A DNA stretch of 64,000 bases from Pieris napi. Lineage: Eukaryota; Arthropoda; Insecta; Lepidoptera; Pieridae. The notes beneath the pieces are model-generated. The model did no database searches. It saw only the letters and a program-made list of their open reading frames with translations, and was not told the DNA's origin. The stretch spans positions 124,001 to 188,000 of the forward strand of contig NC_062245.1 of assembly GCF_905475465.1 (NCBI RefSeq), written 5' to 3'. Positions 34,061-48,400 of this stretch are shown here, piece after piece. Positions within the stretch are counted from its first letter, which is position 1; each line of letters starts with the position of its first letter. The translations under genes and the position numbers were made by a program.

Positions 34061-37000
34061 AAAATTGTTTCGCGCGGTATTTGCTGTCAGATTAGGAAGG
34101 CGAAATATAGATTTAGTTTTACTAAGGTATTATATGACCATAGATTAAAATACTCTGACGATGTATTTTCTTAAGTAATTTATATATTTTATTTGCTCCG
34201 ATGAGTTAGCGTTGTTCAACAAAACTTGGGCTATGGTATGTTCGTTACAGAAACTTCAAAATCTTTATTTAACAGAATCCTATCCAACATTTATTATAAT
34301 AGTATTATAATTATATGTATAAAAGTATTTACAAGTCTACAAATAGTTCTAGTCGCGAAGTTGTTCAAACAGCGTTTTCTTATATTCTTCAGTTTTCATA
34401 TTTTTAATAAGTTGTTGTATGCCTACAGTTGTTTCGGCTTTGCGTTTTTTTACCTGGAAAAATTGAACATTAAAACTTAATGTCGAAAAAAAGTGGAAAG
34501 ACCTACAAAAAATTGATATAGATTTTTTATATCACAGACTTGTTTACTAAAAACAAGCTGGCTGCCTATGCCATGAAAAGTTCTTAAAACATGTGTGACG
34601 TAGGTAGATGATTATTTGCGTGCCTTCTTTTACAGTTTTGTCCAAAAATACAATATAGATTTCTGCTGATAATAGGAACAAACCAATCAATACATTTTAT
34701 ATAATGCCCTTTCCGATCGCTTTTTGTCTCTGGCATTGCGTAAATGTATAGTGTTCTGTGTTATGTTCTCAGGTAAAGTACATACCTATTGGTGAAAATA
34801 AAAATCTAGACAAGTTAAGATGCAGAAAATAAAATATGTTTTTGAAGACCAAGTGTGACCAGTGTTTGTGGCACATTATGATTTTTTGAAACGCAAGAAA
34901 TCTTGAAATCCTGTGTTGTAATTGAACGAACATTGCCCGGTAGATCAAGCGTAATTCCTTATTTAGGTCGGGCCGGAGGTAAAAAAGCAATTAGCTGAAA
35001 TGTCTCCGTCTAAATTCGTTCGCTGGCGACCAACCGTTCAGCCGTGCTATGAAAAATGGCTGACGTGTTACACACCGAACAAATAAGTACCATTATGTAC
35101 AGAAGGGTTCATAAATTGCGTGAAGAAAATGTATTTAATATTATAACAGTACTCATTTCACTTAACCAGATTAAACCTGTTTTCATTTCATAATTAATAC
35201 ATCTCGAAAAAACAAGTATTTAAATAAAACTAAATAAAAACAACTACATTAAAGAACTACAATTATATATATTTGCTAAGTCCTAAGGTAACTTTAGCGT
35301 TTCATTAGAATAAAAAAAAAAATAAGATTTGAAGACGACCATATATACTATATTATAGGCAGTGCTCACTGTTTGTACACATATAATTGGTGAGTACATT
35401 TTCGTTCCTCCTCTCGCATCCCTCCGTTACGCTATTCTTGTTATTGATGTTCTGACTTCAAAAGAATGAATCGCTTCTGATGCAAACGAACTGAGCTTTA
35501 TATAAACTCATTAAAGTAAAACTCACTCAAAAAATTACATTACAAAAAAATAAAGAAATTCCAACCAAATCACCTTTATACATTGCAATGAACATTTTGT
35601 ATATACTTTATTCGTTGGTCTCAAGTATTTAAAAACAAGTTTAAATATTATATGTATTATTTTACTAGATATACAAAATAGTTACCAAGCGAGGCTGGAG
35701 GCTTAGTTTAGAACATATAGAATGCAACATTTTAATTAAAATTTGTTCATAAAGTTAAAATAATAAGATGTATTTACTATGTCCAATATATTTACTAAAA
35801 TACAATATATTAAAAGAGTACCGAGAGTTTTTGACGTGACAACGTCTTATAATTCGCTGGAGCCGGCTGCACGCACGAAAAAACATGATCATGCCGCGTT
35901 ACCTCGCTCTGAGGCGTTACCTCGCTCTGAGGCGTTCCATTTAAAATTGACATAATTATATTTATGCGTACAAATAAATGTAACTTGATCAATTCAATTG
36001 TGATTTCCATTTACCTGCTTCTCTATATCCATACAAAATACCTATCAAACAAATAATTTTTTTTTTTTTAAATGCTACCATCCCATCAATATTTTTTTAT
36101 GACGTTGTCACGTTCAACTATCGTCAGTAAACCGACTTTACAGACAACCGTTTTTTTTACGCCGGCTTTTTCTCTCGGCCTACACCCTCTGTCTTCTTGG
36201 CCGATGAGTAGGGATGCCTACAAATTCAAATTTAATGTCGTGGAATAAGTGATACATGTATCTTATGTTCCATAATAAACATATTTTATTTTATTCTTTA
36301 TTTTTATAGGAAAAAAAATATAACTTTTATGTTTCGGAAATTTTGGGTTATTTTGAATTTAGAAAGTGTCATTATAAATAAATAATTAAAATATCGACGG
36401 AGATGAGAAACAAGACGGCAATGCCCTTCTACCGACTTCGAAGATGTCGAGTTTATAATTTGCTATAGTTAAGTAGATCAACGACTTTGATTCGTTAAAG
36501 ATTTCAGTGTATTGTAGTACAAAATATATTTTTAATAATATTCAATTAATTAATTAGGCAAATTTCGTGTATTTTACCAAAGTCTCTTGCGACTTCTTCG
36601 ACGATTATTCCGTGTATTAAAATATAGCATAATTAATTACACACCTACCTAAACCTACTTTGGGAATCAGTATAGTATAGATAAAAAACTACAAAAATAG
36701 ACCCCGCTTGATTCTATCTTACAATAAATAAGAATGCTTTAGCATTAGTATTATGCTTTAGTATTTATTACAATTAAACTTTTCCTTATTTTTTCCTTAT
36801 CTTCATGAATTGTATTATTCTTCTCTGCTTTTTTGTTTGTTTAAATAAACATAGGTATTTTTCAAATTGATAATATGTAAATAATAAGACATTTGAAAAT
36901 ATTCTAATGACAGTATTTATTTTTAGGTATTATTAATAGGATGACGCCATCTAGATAGAAAAAGATGTGGTCAGGCAAAGTTCAATTGGGTATATATACC

Positions 37001-39884
37001 TAAACATATATTCAAATATTTCGAGTTTGTCTGGTTTAAGTTGTAAATAAAATATAATTATTTAAATTATATGAATATTTAAAATATAGTTTATGTATAA
37101 ACTAATTTTTTACAAAAAAAATAATTTATTTTGTAAGATATATAGGTATCATCTATAGTGCCATCATAATTATAAGTTAAACAATTTGTAAAACTATGAT
37201 TATAAAACTGAAATATTAAAAATGTCCAAGATTGTTAGCTCCTACCGCCAGTTAGGTGTCAACTATACTTACCAGAAAACTTTACGTTTAAAATCTTTCG
37301 AAGCTAGTTTGCCAGTTAAATTTCAGAACTTACATAGAAACCACAAACAAAGTTATCGTTCTTTCGTTCGGTCTTTCGACTCCAATACGTTTCAACTTTC
37401 AGTATAGAGGGGTCATGGAAAGAAAGAAAACCTAAACTCATCAGCATCTCAACTGGATTGTTTTAAGAAAGCTGGTAGGCCCCTAGATGAGCCTTCTGCC
37501 CCATTGCCCCCATTGCATTGCATTTTGTTACATTAAAAAAAAAACTAAATTTCTGGACATTCCAAACCATAATTTTTTTGAAGGCTGTATAAATACTACA
37601 GGGACGAATACTGAACTCTCACTGAGCTTAGAAAGTTAATCAAAATAATAAAAACGTAAATACAAATCTCGTATTATGACAACAATAAAATTAATTCGTC
37701 GCACGTCCCATTAAAATTCAACGATATATCAAGAAGTCGAGTTATGATCCAAACTGCTACGCCATTTCATTCGCTTGCCGCCAAAAACAACCGCCATTTT
37801 GTTTGTCTGTTTGCTGAGCTGTCAGATTGAGAAGTAGGTAGCGGAACAGCATGAGAATAACAAATAAATGAACAAGTGCTAAATAGTTGGCTGCCTCATT
37901 AATTACAACTCTGCCGCGAATAGCTCTTAATTTCACTATGAATATTTTTAAATATAATTCAGCATTTGAAAATGAGCCGAAAAAAATGTTGTAGAAATAA
38001 AACTTATACCTACCTAGTTAATATTCACATAGCCGAGGCGAATAGATAATGGTTACATGGTAGTTTCTTAAGTTCTGGCACTAATATTAAGTTGTATTTT
38101 TCTTGTAAATTGCGTATTTAGGTATATTATAACATATTACTATACATAATATATTATGTAGATTGTAGGTTTTCGTAGCAGAAGGCTACGAGACGTAGCT
38201 ACATTACGGTTCGAATCATTTCAAAAAGCTTTGATTATTTAATATTTTTTTGTTTGTTTGATTTTGTAAATTTTTTAACCTTTTTGTAGTAAAATGTATT
38301 ATGTATTCCATTTCTGGCTATATTTTCAGTATAACTGTTTGTTTTTATATATAATTTATGTTAGCTGTAGGATTACGAAATAAATAAATAAATAAATTTA
38401 TTTTGCTAGGTACCACCAGAGAATTAATTTAAATAACTTAAAATTAATTTAAATAACTTTAAATGTCTTTATTGCGACTATATTAGACTAAGACTTTACT
38501 TTTTTGTTCTCAGTAATTGACAATTACAGCCAGAAAGTTGTCGATTAAGGCATCATTGCGTTTGCGTTCAGGTACGCAACATGTAGCGCAACAAGGTGTA
38601 GCGAGACTAGCGACACGCCGCGACGCGCTTCATCCGGCCGAGGCGACGGGCATCCAATCACGCCACTTTACGTTCATTGCACCTCGTTGAAGATTTAATG
38701 GCCGTTTTAATTGATATGATTTGTACGTGCTAACAAATAATTACATTTTAATAAATTGTCTTATAATTTATCACTGTTGGATTTATGTTTGCCCATTAGG
38801 AGTGGTTCAATGAGGTTATTACTTTAAAGCTATACATGTATATTATAAAAATATTATTTATTATACATAATAGCCGATATAAGCTTAATATTTGTGTTCC
38901 GGTGAATACATGAAGTGCAGCGCAAATAATTTCAATTAAGACATTAAAAACAAATTGTGTAAGCCGCAACTTATCGCAATCACACCTACCTACTTAAGAT
39001 TTAAAATAAGTGCCTTCTGTGTCGCGCAGAGTCTTGAATACGAAAACCTTATAATCTAGTTACATGTGAACGTTAATTAGATAATGGACAGCTGAGTTGC
39101 TATTTTTGTTTGAGTGGCAGTTGGAAAGAGATGAAAGCGAGTTTCCTTGAAGCGATGCGCGAGCTGCGTCGGGCGCGCGTCGTCGCGCCACGTCGCGCTT
39201 CACTGGCGCGCGCAGTGTCACGCCAGCTTTATATTTAACATCAATAACGCTCTACGTTCCGATGCTGAAATTAAACAATTTATTATAATGCTTATTTTAT
39301 CATTCCAGCTATTAGACTAAATAAACATGGCTACATTTTATGGAGCCCAACATTTTATGTAATTAAAATAGTAGCAAAGCATATAAACCAGGATACTTTT
39401 GTACATAGCTCAGTTTTAGTAAATCAAGTATAAAAACGGCTCTGTATTGTGTTTGATTCTTGCATAATTAAAAATTATTATCATTTATATGTAGGTAATT
39501 TAACTTAAAACGCAATTACTTTTTTGTTTCTTGATAAGCGTTGGTAACATTAGGTAGGTACCTACTTGTTTGGATTGTGTATAGGTACCCGAGGGGAACT
39601 CTACAAATCGCATTTGAAGAGTTCCAAACGTACATTTCGTCTTCATTAATATCTAAAAAAACTACAAGGCATTAATTTCTATTTTAAGACATGTTTTTTT
39701 CCAAAATTTTATTTTTCTAAATATTTGTATTGCACCTTAAAGCAGTTATTTTTTAAAATTAAATAAAAAATAATAAAAAAAACAATCGTTTCGCAGTTTG
39801 GAGCGTGCACTCCTGCTCTGGCAACCACACGCAAACCCGTAGTATCAAGGTTAATAAGGGTAAACACTGGACTTGGATATGTTA
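34061..39884. other. Intergenic, no gene recognised
   Basis: AT-rich. Small items: an 18-base direct duplication (gcgttacctcgctctgag twice) at 35897-35932, and CG-rich patches at 38560-38660 and 39140-39230. ORFs such as 37222-37407 have no recognisable motif. Confidence 0.5.
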
Positions 39885-40146
39885 ACGTAAAATTGTAAAA
39901 ACCGTTAGATTGTAATCTATCGGTTATCGGTTATCGGTATTCGGTAGATTGTACTACACTAACTTAGTTATCATTCAAACTTCTTTGGTCAATTACAGAT
40001 TAATTTTACTTCCCAACAATTTCATATAACTACCGAATAATAATACGTTAAATTGCAAGCAGTATGTTGAGTTGACAATCTTTCGACAGTTTATAATCTC
40101 GCGAGATAGATTACAATCAACGGTTTTTACAATTTTACGGTGACAG
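39885..40146. mobile_element. MITE, short member of the 26061-27480 family
   Basis: Outer arms acgtaaaattgtaaaaaccg (left) and cggtttttacaattttacgg (right) are inverted repeats. Both ends continue into the gattgtaatctatc motif. The right half in reverse complement matches 26072-26190, and the centre matches 27187-27260. It is thus an internally deleted relative of the longer element. Confidence 0.75.
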
Positions 40147-43100
40147 ATATACATTCATCCAAATCTGACTATTCACCACAATAATCACCCGTTCACGAGT
40201 ACGATGCATATAATAAAAAATAATAATAAAAGACTTGACGCCATATGGATTCAGTTCGCTTCCACCTTACAGACAGACGTGACGTTGCATAAATACCTAT
40301 TTACTAACATTTTTTTTCATCTAACAATATAGTGATGATAGGTGTTAAAGCGTTTTTGCTCCGATCAAAAACTTCCAGTTCTCATTGAAAGCTGCACTGA
40401 CGTTGCTAAGAATTTGGATTATTTTTAAAAGCTTTATTTTTTGTGCCTTTTGTAACGGGTGGAAGATACTATAGCAAAATTCCGGCTCACATTTTTAAAC
40501 GACTGAGTATTTTAATAGGTTACATATACAGATCGTGTTTCGTGACAGACAGACATACAATGAGACGGCGCCGTGAGCTAATCAGGAGCATATGTGACAT
40601 ACACTATTTATTTGTGTAATATCGTGCGATACGCGACATGACCCAATAGAGAGGGGAACTACCGATATCGATATTAATTCACTTCGAGGAATTTGGTTCT
40701 ATCTTGAGACTAAGAGTCGGTTGAGATTAATAGAGGTACAAATAACAATGAAATAGTAAATAGAAAGTCAATTACAATATAATTATATTAAATAACAAAG
40801 TAATATACCTACAGGATTTTTTATTTATTTTAATGTAGGTTAAGAAAATTGTAAATACTATTTGATTGTTATGTTTTAATTATCTTTAATCCTTTGTATT
40901 TATAAATATATAATACTTATTGTATAAATAGAAATAGTCGATATTAATATCATGAACACGACACTATCAGTTGTGGGAAGCGGCGTCTTTTGATATCGAC
41001 ACCAGCCGCTGTCACTTTGACAGGGACGACTCCGAGCTAGTGGAGCTTACATTATACTTATTAGCTACAAACACTTCATTTAATTGTATCACTCACTTGA
41101 ACTAAACATAGTTTTAGGGGATAAATGTTTAAAAAACATAATTGTACTATTTATAAATAAATTTAAAATTATGTTTAATATTTGTAAATTTATAATAATA
41201 CATAACTTTAATCCGGTAAAAAGTTTTTTCTTTAAATGTGTAAAGGTTATGTTAATCAAAGACAATACTATAATTTTACTATTTACCGCTTCGTTCAAAA
41301 GTAAAATGGAACGCGCCAGCCGCCAAGCGTACCATCAATTTGCTAAAAAAATACCTTATATTACACCCCAAACGAAATAAAACACGTTCCTTCAATGTAA
41401 CTTATTTAATAAACAGTTCTGCGCATTATTTATCTAATTATGGCAAAAATTTAACTTAATTACAGAAGCTAATTAAAGATACGATCAACTTCCGTTGTCT
41501 TCTACCCTTTTCGGCAACTGCACGACAAATTCAGTTTCTTTCAAACGTTATAAGGTACAAAATAGCATATCGATTCTCTAATTAGAATATTTTGAAATCG
41601 GCATATGAAGAGCACGCAATTTGCTTCATTGACTCTACTGCTTAAACTCTAAATTGCCTTGTGTCTTTGGTAGAGTTAAACATTTTTCAAAACAAGTTTA
41701 TTGAACTCTAGCGTGTATTTTCATGAGTATAAAGTTGATGTTTGATTGTAGTGTAAGAGGGGAAAGGGGAACAGTAGGGCTGGCGGTGGAGCGTGACGCC
41801 CGCCGCAGAGATCAGAGGCAGGACGTCTCAGCTGTATTTATAGGGCGGACGAGGGAACGAATAAGTTGGCTAATTATATAGAGGCGATTGCTTGCTGTAA
41901 GTTCACCACATCCTTGTATCTACGAAGAATATCGAATAGATTGAGTCAGGTATGAGCTACGTATGAAGACTGGCGCAGAGTTATTTGAATAGATGAGTAG
42001 GTAGCTTGTTTGGAACCTTGCATTCTATATTATGACCGGTCCTAGTTAATATGAAGTAACTGCTGATGGCGCAGAAATGCTTTCTTTGTTAGTGAGACAA
42101 CCTACCCTAAGATGACCATTGCGGGCTCAATAAACGTAGGTACTTAAATTATGTCCCGAGCGAAAGTAGAGTAAAGTAAAGAGTGAAATTAATTGTTTTA
42201 ATTGTTAAAAAATAGGCATAATAATTATGATTAATAATGTACTATTTGTCGAAGTACTTATGTACACTTATTTCGATCGATATAGTCATTATAACATAGT
42301 TTCAAACAAATTAAAATTATTATTCCAATTTTAATTCTCTAGATATTATATTATCGCATAAAAACTCCGCTAGTAGAGAAAAATTAATTTAGTTTCTTAT
42401 CAAAATTAAAAACTCTGCATTGTAGGCAACTATCGAATTCGTACGTGTATTAATGTTGGGCAATAAATGTGAGATAACAGAACAATGGTCGCGCACAATG
42501 CGACGTTTTCCACGGAGCCTGACCACAATGCACAGGTTTATTGCGCTGCCCTTACCACTGCCCACGCTCACGTACTCGACAACGCCATTCAGGGTTACCT
42601 ACCGAAATGCCGATGCTACCTCTGATCAATAAAACGTCTCTTGCCGAAAGGTTAAATTGTAAATGTGAGGTTAGAGTTATTTAAGATAGATGCATCCAAC
42701 TGTTCAGTTCACAGTATTGGATTCTCTATAGGTAAAAGTATGCCTATAGGTAATCTTTCCTAAGACCCGCGCCGCTACTGACAAAATCGCTTGTGTGGCG
42801 GCAGTCAACTGAGAAATCTACTTTTAACGTTGGTGTATTGAGTCTGTACCTGCGCGTTCGTCTAGGTATATATACGAGTATGTAGTATGTAGCTATTTTT
42901 ATTTTTCTTAACTAAACAATCCAAAATAAAAGAAACACCTGTCCTCTAGAACAAGTAGCTGTTGGTAAACACGTAAAATAATATCTATTAATCTATGTTC
43001 TGTTAATGATTTCATTATAATTTTGAAATGGCTCTTGTTGTGACATCCCTGAAACCTTAAACAAAAATCTGCATTTTATTTACACTAAACATTTACAAAC

Positions 43101-45313
43101 GACCACATTATTGATAATTTTGTTACGTTTATTTTCAGAGAGTAGGTACCTATTTTAATGTAATCATTAAAATAGGCTAATGCCAACTAATTCTATCTAT
43201 TGGTAACTAACGGTATTATAAAGTGCTCCACATGTATTTTTCAAAGGAATTGGTATATCTCCTATCAATAGAGTCTAGCTAATGAAAGAAGATATTTGAA
43301 TTATTTTAAAACTTTATGTCAGAATGTATTACAGAATGTCATTGAATTTCTTAGGTTAGGTAGTATGATTTATTGTCTTGATACTTCATGCAATTACCGA
43401 CTCAGTTTTATTTCTATTAGGTATTTATTTTTCCGAATAGTAAACAGGTATAATAGCCTAAACTTTGTTTAAATTGATAGAATATTTCGTTTCTTTCGCA
43501 GGATTTGATTATTCCGAATAAAGTTGTGTTTTATAATAAATATAGTTTTAGTTTTCCATGCAATGCTAGTCATTTTAAGTATTAAGAGTAAAAGACTAAA
43601 TACGTAAAGTATTTAATTTCATAGAAATACAGTTACTATCAATGTAAAAAAATAATAAAATAAAATCAAGTATCAAGTAGGTAAGTTTAATCCACAAAAT
43701 ATATCAAACTTATATACCATACTATTTTTTTGGAATTTGCCGCGCTTTTTCGTTATCTTCTTTCATCAGCCCGACTATCATATATGGATCGTCATTCGTC
43801 ACGAATTTAACGATAATGTAAAATCCTGTATGATGTAAATTGTCATCATGACAATTTACTTCCTTATCCTTTTACATTTATCGTCATTTTCAGTGCCAGA
43901 TATGTTTTAAGTTTGGATCCCTAATGGACGTAATAATGCATTTATTGTTATGCTATTAATGCCGGTTATCGCTGATCACTCATCAATCAGACCAGATCAT
44001 TACAAGATTCCTACGATCGGGCAATATATGGCTACTATACAATAATTCACCTACCCATACAACGAGAGGATTTTGATGAAATTTAAGGCGTTTTCTATAC
44101 AAACAATTATTTGTTTAGCGGAATAAAATAGACCTTACACTGTAGCTGATACTGAGTTAATCTAATATTTAACATTAATATTTAAGATTTGAGGTTGTAA
44201 GAAATGAGGTTGTAAGGTTGTGTAGAAATGGTATAATTACCTACCTACTTGTTTTTCAAGAAGTAAGAAGTTGTCGCTACGTCGCTACCGCAAATCAATG
44301 TTATTTGAAAATAATAGATAATAATTAAAATGGATAAATATAACATTAAAGCAAGTTTAAAAAGTCTGGTCCCTGTGGCAGTGTACCCTTAATGCTGCTG
44401 CTTGCTTGCTTTGCCTGCTTTATATTTATAACTGTATAGGTTAAGAATATTGTGTATATTTGTATGCTGAAAATAAATAGTTAAAAAAGTTATTCAACTA
44501 GTAATAACGGCTGCAAATAATATGTTAACTGAATAAATAATTAATATTGAGCATGATATGATTATGATCGGGACGGCATCATTTTTATTTTTATTGCATG
44601 TCTATATTTCTTCATTAATAATTGTAACAATTGTATCAGAGTAAAAAAAACACTGAGCCTGCATCGCGACTTGCGGAACCCCGTACCTGAGCCCGACGGA
44701 ACCAATAAAGCAGTAGCAGCAGCAAAAAGTGAGCCTTTTCTTTTAATTACGACAAATACTTGCGATACGTGTCAACTTGTAAAAACCTCCGTTAATTACC
44801 ACAAATATGTTAACAAAAACTTCTGTTTGAGTTTGCCGCGCACACCGTACAAATTACTCTTTATTAAATCATGCAAATCGCGGCGCAGACACAAACGCGC
44901 GCCGACCGAACTTCTGAATTGTTATTATTAATATTTCGTATTCACCTAGTAGTATCGTCATAATATAAACATGAATCTCTTCTCATTTTTTTCATCTTTT
45001 ACATCACAATCTCAGCGTCATGAGGATAAACAAACCTCGATTAAAAACGAAAAAAACATTTAATTTATTTTATCCATTCCCTTATCAAAGCCATAAAGTG
45101 TTAACATAATTATTAAGTAACATAAAATATCAATTACAATTCACTTACACCGTACATAACACTATGCACACCTACATGCCCCTCCGCTCAGTCGCAGCCA
45201 ACCAAACGAACAAACAGTCACGGTATCCGAGATGATAAGCAACCAAATTGAAACCTTATTCTCTTTTTCTAAAGTTTAAAGTCCGCGCACGAGTTTCAGG
45301 AATGGATTCCGCT
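40147..45313. other. Intergenic, upstream of Poxm
   Basis: No gene recognised. ORFs at 41084-41380 and 44671-44931 lack any family motif. A CpG patch with a tatttatagggcgg sequence (41836-41850) looks like a core-promoter motif but has no gene attached. Confidence 0.45.
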
Positions 45314-45315
45314 TC

Positions 45316-45322
45316 ATATAAG
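45316..45322 (+). promoter_or_regulatory. Poxm: Candidate TATA box of Poxm
   Basis: atataag, 142 bases before the ATG at 45465. A start of transcription about 30 bases downstream (about 45347) would give a 5' UTR of about 120-150 bases with one or two short upstream ORFs. Confidence 0.4.
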
Positions 45323-45497
45323 AGGTGATATTGCTATGCGTTTGAAATGGAGCGGTGCGATTGGCGGTTGATATCCGATGGGTGTGTGGGCGTGTTGGGT
45401 GCGCGTGCGCAGGCGAGCGCGACGTGGACTCAGTCGCAAGGCACGCACCGCGGGTGTTGGACGCATGGTGGTGGATCGTGAGTGTGTGTGTGGTGAC

Positions 45498-48400
45498 ATG
45501 ATGCTGGGCGGCATGGACAGTAAAGAATACGGCGCCCTGCATGCAGCAGCCGCCGCTGCAGGATATGCTATGGATGCCGGTGAGACAAATAGTAGTAGTT
45601 TACCTTATTATATCCAGATCTTTGAGAACATCAAGGCTGAGACGAAATTTCTCAAAGGAGAATCGGCAAATTAGAGATAGTAAGAACTCTCAAATTAAAA
45701 TTATACTAATTTATTAAAGAATAAAAATTATTTAATTCATAACTCACAAATATAGAGTATTTTCTTAACCTACGTTATAAAAATAAATATAATTAAAAAC
45801 GGATAAATAGAAAACTAAAACAAATTCAAAAACTTTAGTCCTTTTTCCAGTTTTCATTTTTTTTTTAAATATATTTAAATGTTTTGTTCGGTTACATTTC
45901 TTTAAGAATCATGTCATTAAAATAATGAGATAAATGTATTTTATTACCGGTTCTGAAAGATATTATGTTCTCGCAATGTTTTCTACGTACTAATTTAAGT
46001 AGGCATGTCCCCTAGTTTTTCTTACACGGCGCGGGTAGGAAACTATCTACTCTATCTACGGTATTTCATCTTATATGAGGCACTTCCTTAAGTCCGTGGA
46101 GTAAGACATGGTGAAGCTGCAATAGGCTGGGCACATTTCAACGTACTAAATGTGCATAAACTATTTAATTTAAGTTTTTTGATTAGGTACATTAATAATA
46201 CTTTTTAATTCGTTCGACTTCTTCACAAGTTTACGTAATACTATCTCGTATTAAGTATGTATATAATGAGATACAATGTATGTAATGAGACAAGAGATAT
46301 TGTGAGAGGCTGGTGCCTACAACTGGTCTAGAGAAGCAGCATTGCATGGCGGATAGGAAAATATTCAGTAACACAGCCTGCAGTAACAATTATAACAGCA
46401 TTTGCTCTCAAAGCCATGCCATCTCAATTCCCAAGTTGCTTCAGGATAGTATTCAAGTTTCAAACCTTCGCATTATTAATTAAATTACACATAAAAGTTG
46501 TATTTGTTTACGCATCATAGACTTATAGTTATAAGATTAAGTTTCCTTAAATAGTTCAACTCCGCGGTAAGATATTACAGAGCAATTTTGGTTTTCTACG
46601 AAATATAGAGCTATCTTAACGGATATTTTTCGTTGTTATAAAATTATAACAATATTTAATTATTTTATTTATTTATTTTATTTATAAATCTGACGGGTTA
46701 GGAAACCTTCGGGAGGTCTGTTATTAAACCTACGTCTACGTCTTTGTGTCCATAACCTAACTATACTGTTGCTATGTTACTGATTTTTTTTTCAAATTAT
46801 TTAAAGAATATTTTAACAATTGTAATTATTTTGAAGATTTCGGAAGATAAGGCCAATTAGTTGGCCAGATAAGATAAAAGATGCGCAGAGTCGACTTTAG
46901 ATTATTTCCTGCGCCAACTACGCATTCTCCCATCACGCAAAATCTGTCCACCAAGTGAAACATGAGATAGCAGCAAAATAAGAGCTTGCTTGGAACAAAA
47001 TGGTGGTAAAAATAAAGTTTCCTTTATCGAAATATCATCCTTAATGCATTAATAGTGTTCGCACATACAATTTACATCCGAAATAAGATCAATTGTGCCT
47101 TGTGGACTAAGTCTCTCATCTATCAGAGAATACTCCAAAGCGCGTGTTAACTGATATACCCTTCTGACCACGCCAAGCTAGCTAAAAAGGCTTGGTATGA
47201 CCACGTCAAAACTTAGGTTTTAGGTAATATTATATATAGCCATACTATAGATTATAATAAATAAGAAATCCATTCCATCCATTTAATTCCGTATACTACT
47301 ATAACTTCTTGTCTGTATTTTATCATCAGTACACCGTCCTTTTGGTCTTTCTACTGCTTCCTACGTCCCTCCCCCACATTTCCATGGCTTCTCTATAGAC
47401 ATATAGACGGCTATCGGTAATATTACTAAAATATAACTTTAAAAAGGCTAAATTTCCAAGTGATTAGCGTGGTGGTGGTGGTGACGCGCAAGTTATCGCC
47501 TCGATAACCCGCCCGCTGACCCGCGATAATGCAGCACTGCGTTTCGTCTGAATTACAATTTTAACTAAAACAGGTAATAAATGTACCGATAAATCAACAT
47601 ACATAGTTAATTGATTGTTTACGTTACGTGATAAATTATTTTAAATTGCCAGTTAAACATTGGCAATTGATAACAAATTGTGTCGGTCGGCGGTTTAATA
47701 ATTATAATTCTCTATTTCTATAATTTGATTTAGCGACAGGGCCTTATCTCTTGCATGAACACAGGAAATATTATAACGCCCAAGTTCATTACATTTACAA
47801 GTTCTCGTCACGCAAGTATCGGGAGTAGGAGCATACAATCACGGGTTTGAATCACCCGACACTTCTTAGCTTAGGGCCGATTTACATTATCTTAGTGTTT
47901 AGGAGAGTATTTTAGTACAACTTGAAAGGCAAGTTCTTTAGCGTAGCGTTTACTAAAGCAAGTAGCGTTTACATGTTTTAACTAAAGTACTATCCTAAAG
48001 CACTCTCCTAAACACTAAGATAATGTAAATCGGCCTTTAGAGCTGACGACTGCTGATGACGAATGAGGTATTTAAGTTTATAACGAGTTGTAGCAGATGA
48101 TAGTTTTTCAAAACAAAAACCGCAATGATGAATGAAGCGTTTAGTAGTTAAGACACCAGGACGGCGGAGGCAGTAATGGCCAAATATTGCGCAAATAAGG
48201 GCTATATTTTATTTAGTCCAAAACGGAACGTTGCTTGATACTATGTTCTATAAAACAAAATAATGCGTGGTCCTGTGGAAAAACCCTATGTTTGTTGAAA
48301 GTTCAAATTATGTATATTAATAGATATAAATAAGGAATATCAGTAAAATTTAACGGTCGAGATCTCCATGTATGAATGAACATCACTCCTATGACCCGCG

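Noticed and set aside
39124..39235. CG-rich patch with a short Arg/Ala-rich frame
   Set aside because: Composition explains the frame; no splice sites or family match. It could be regulatory but there is no direct sign.
41084..41380. 98-codon frame, and an antisense 69-codon frame over the same DNA
   Set aside because: Low-complexity Ile/Asn/Lys/Phe composition typical of chance frames in AT-rich DNA.
44671..44931. 86-codon frame upstream of Poxm
   Set aside because: No known motif, no splice or promoter context; cannot be supported as a gene.
47805..47870. tRNA-like cgggtttgaatcacccg stem-loop
   Set aside because: It has a T-arm-like element but no acceptor stem, D arm or anticodon arm could be laid out.
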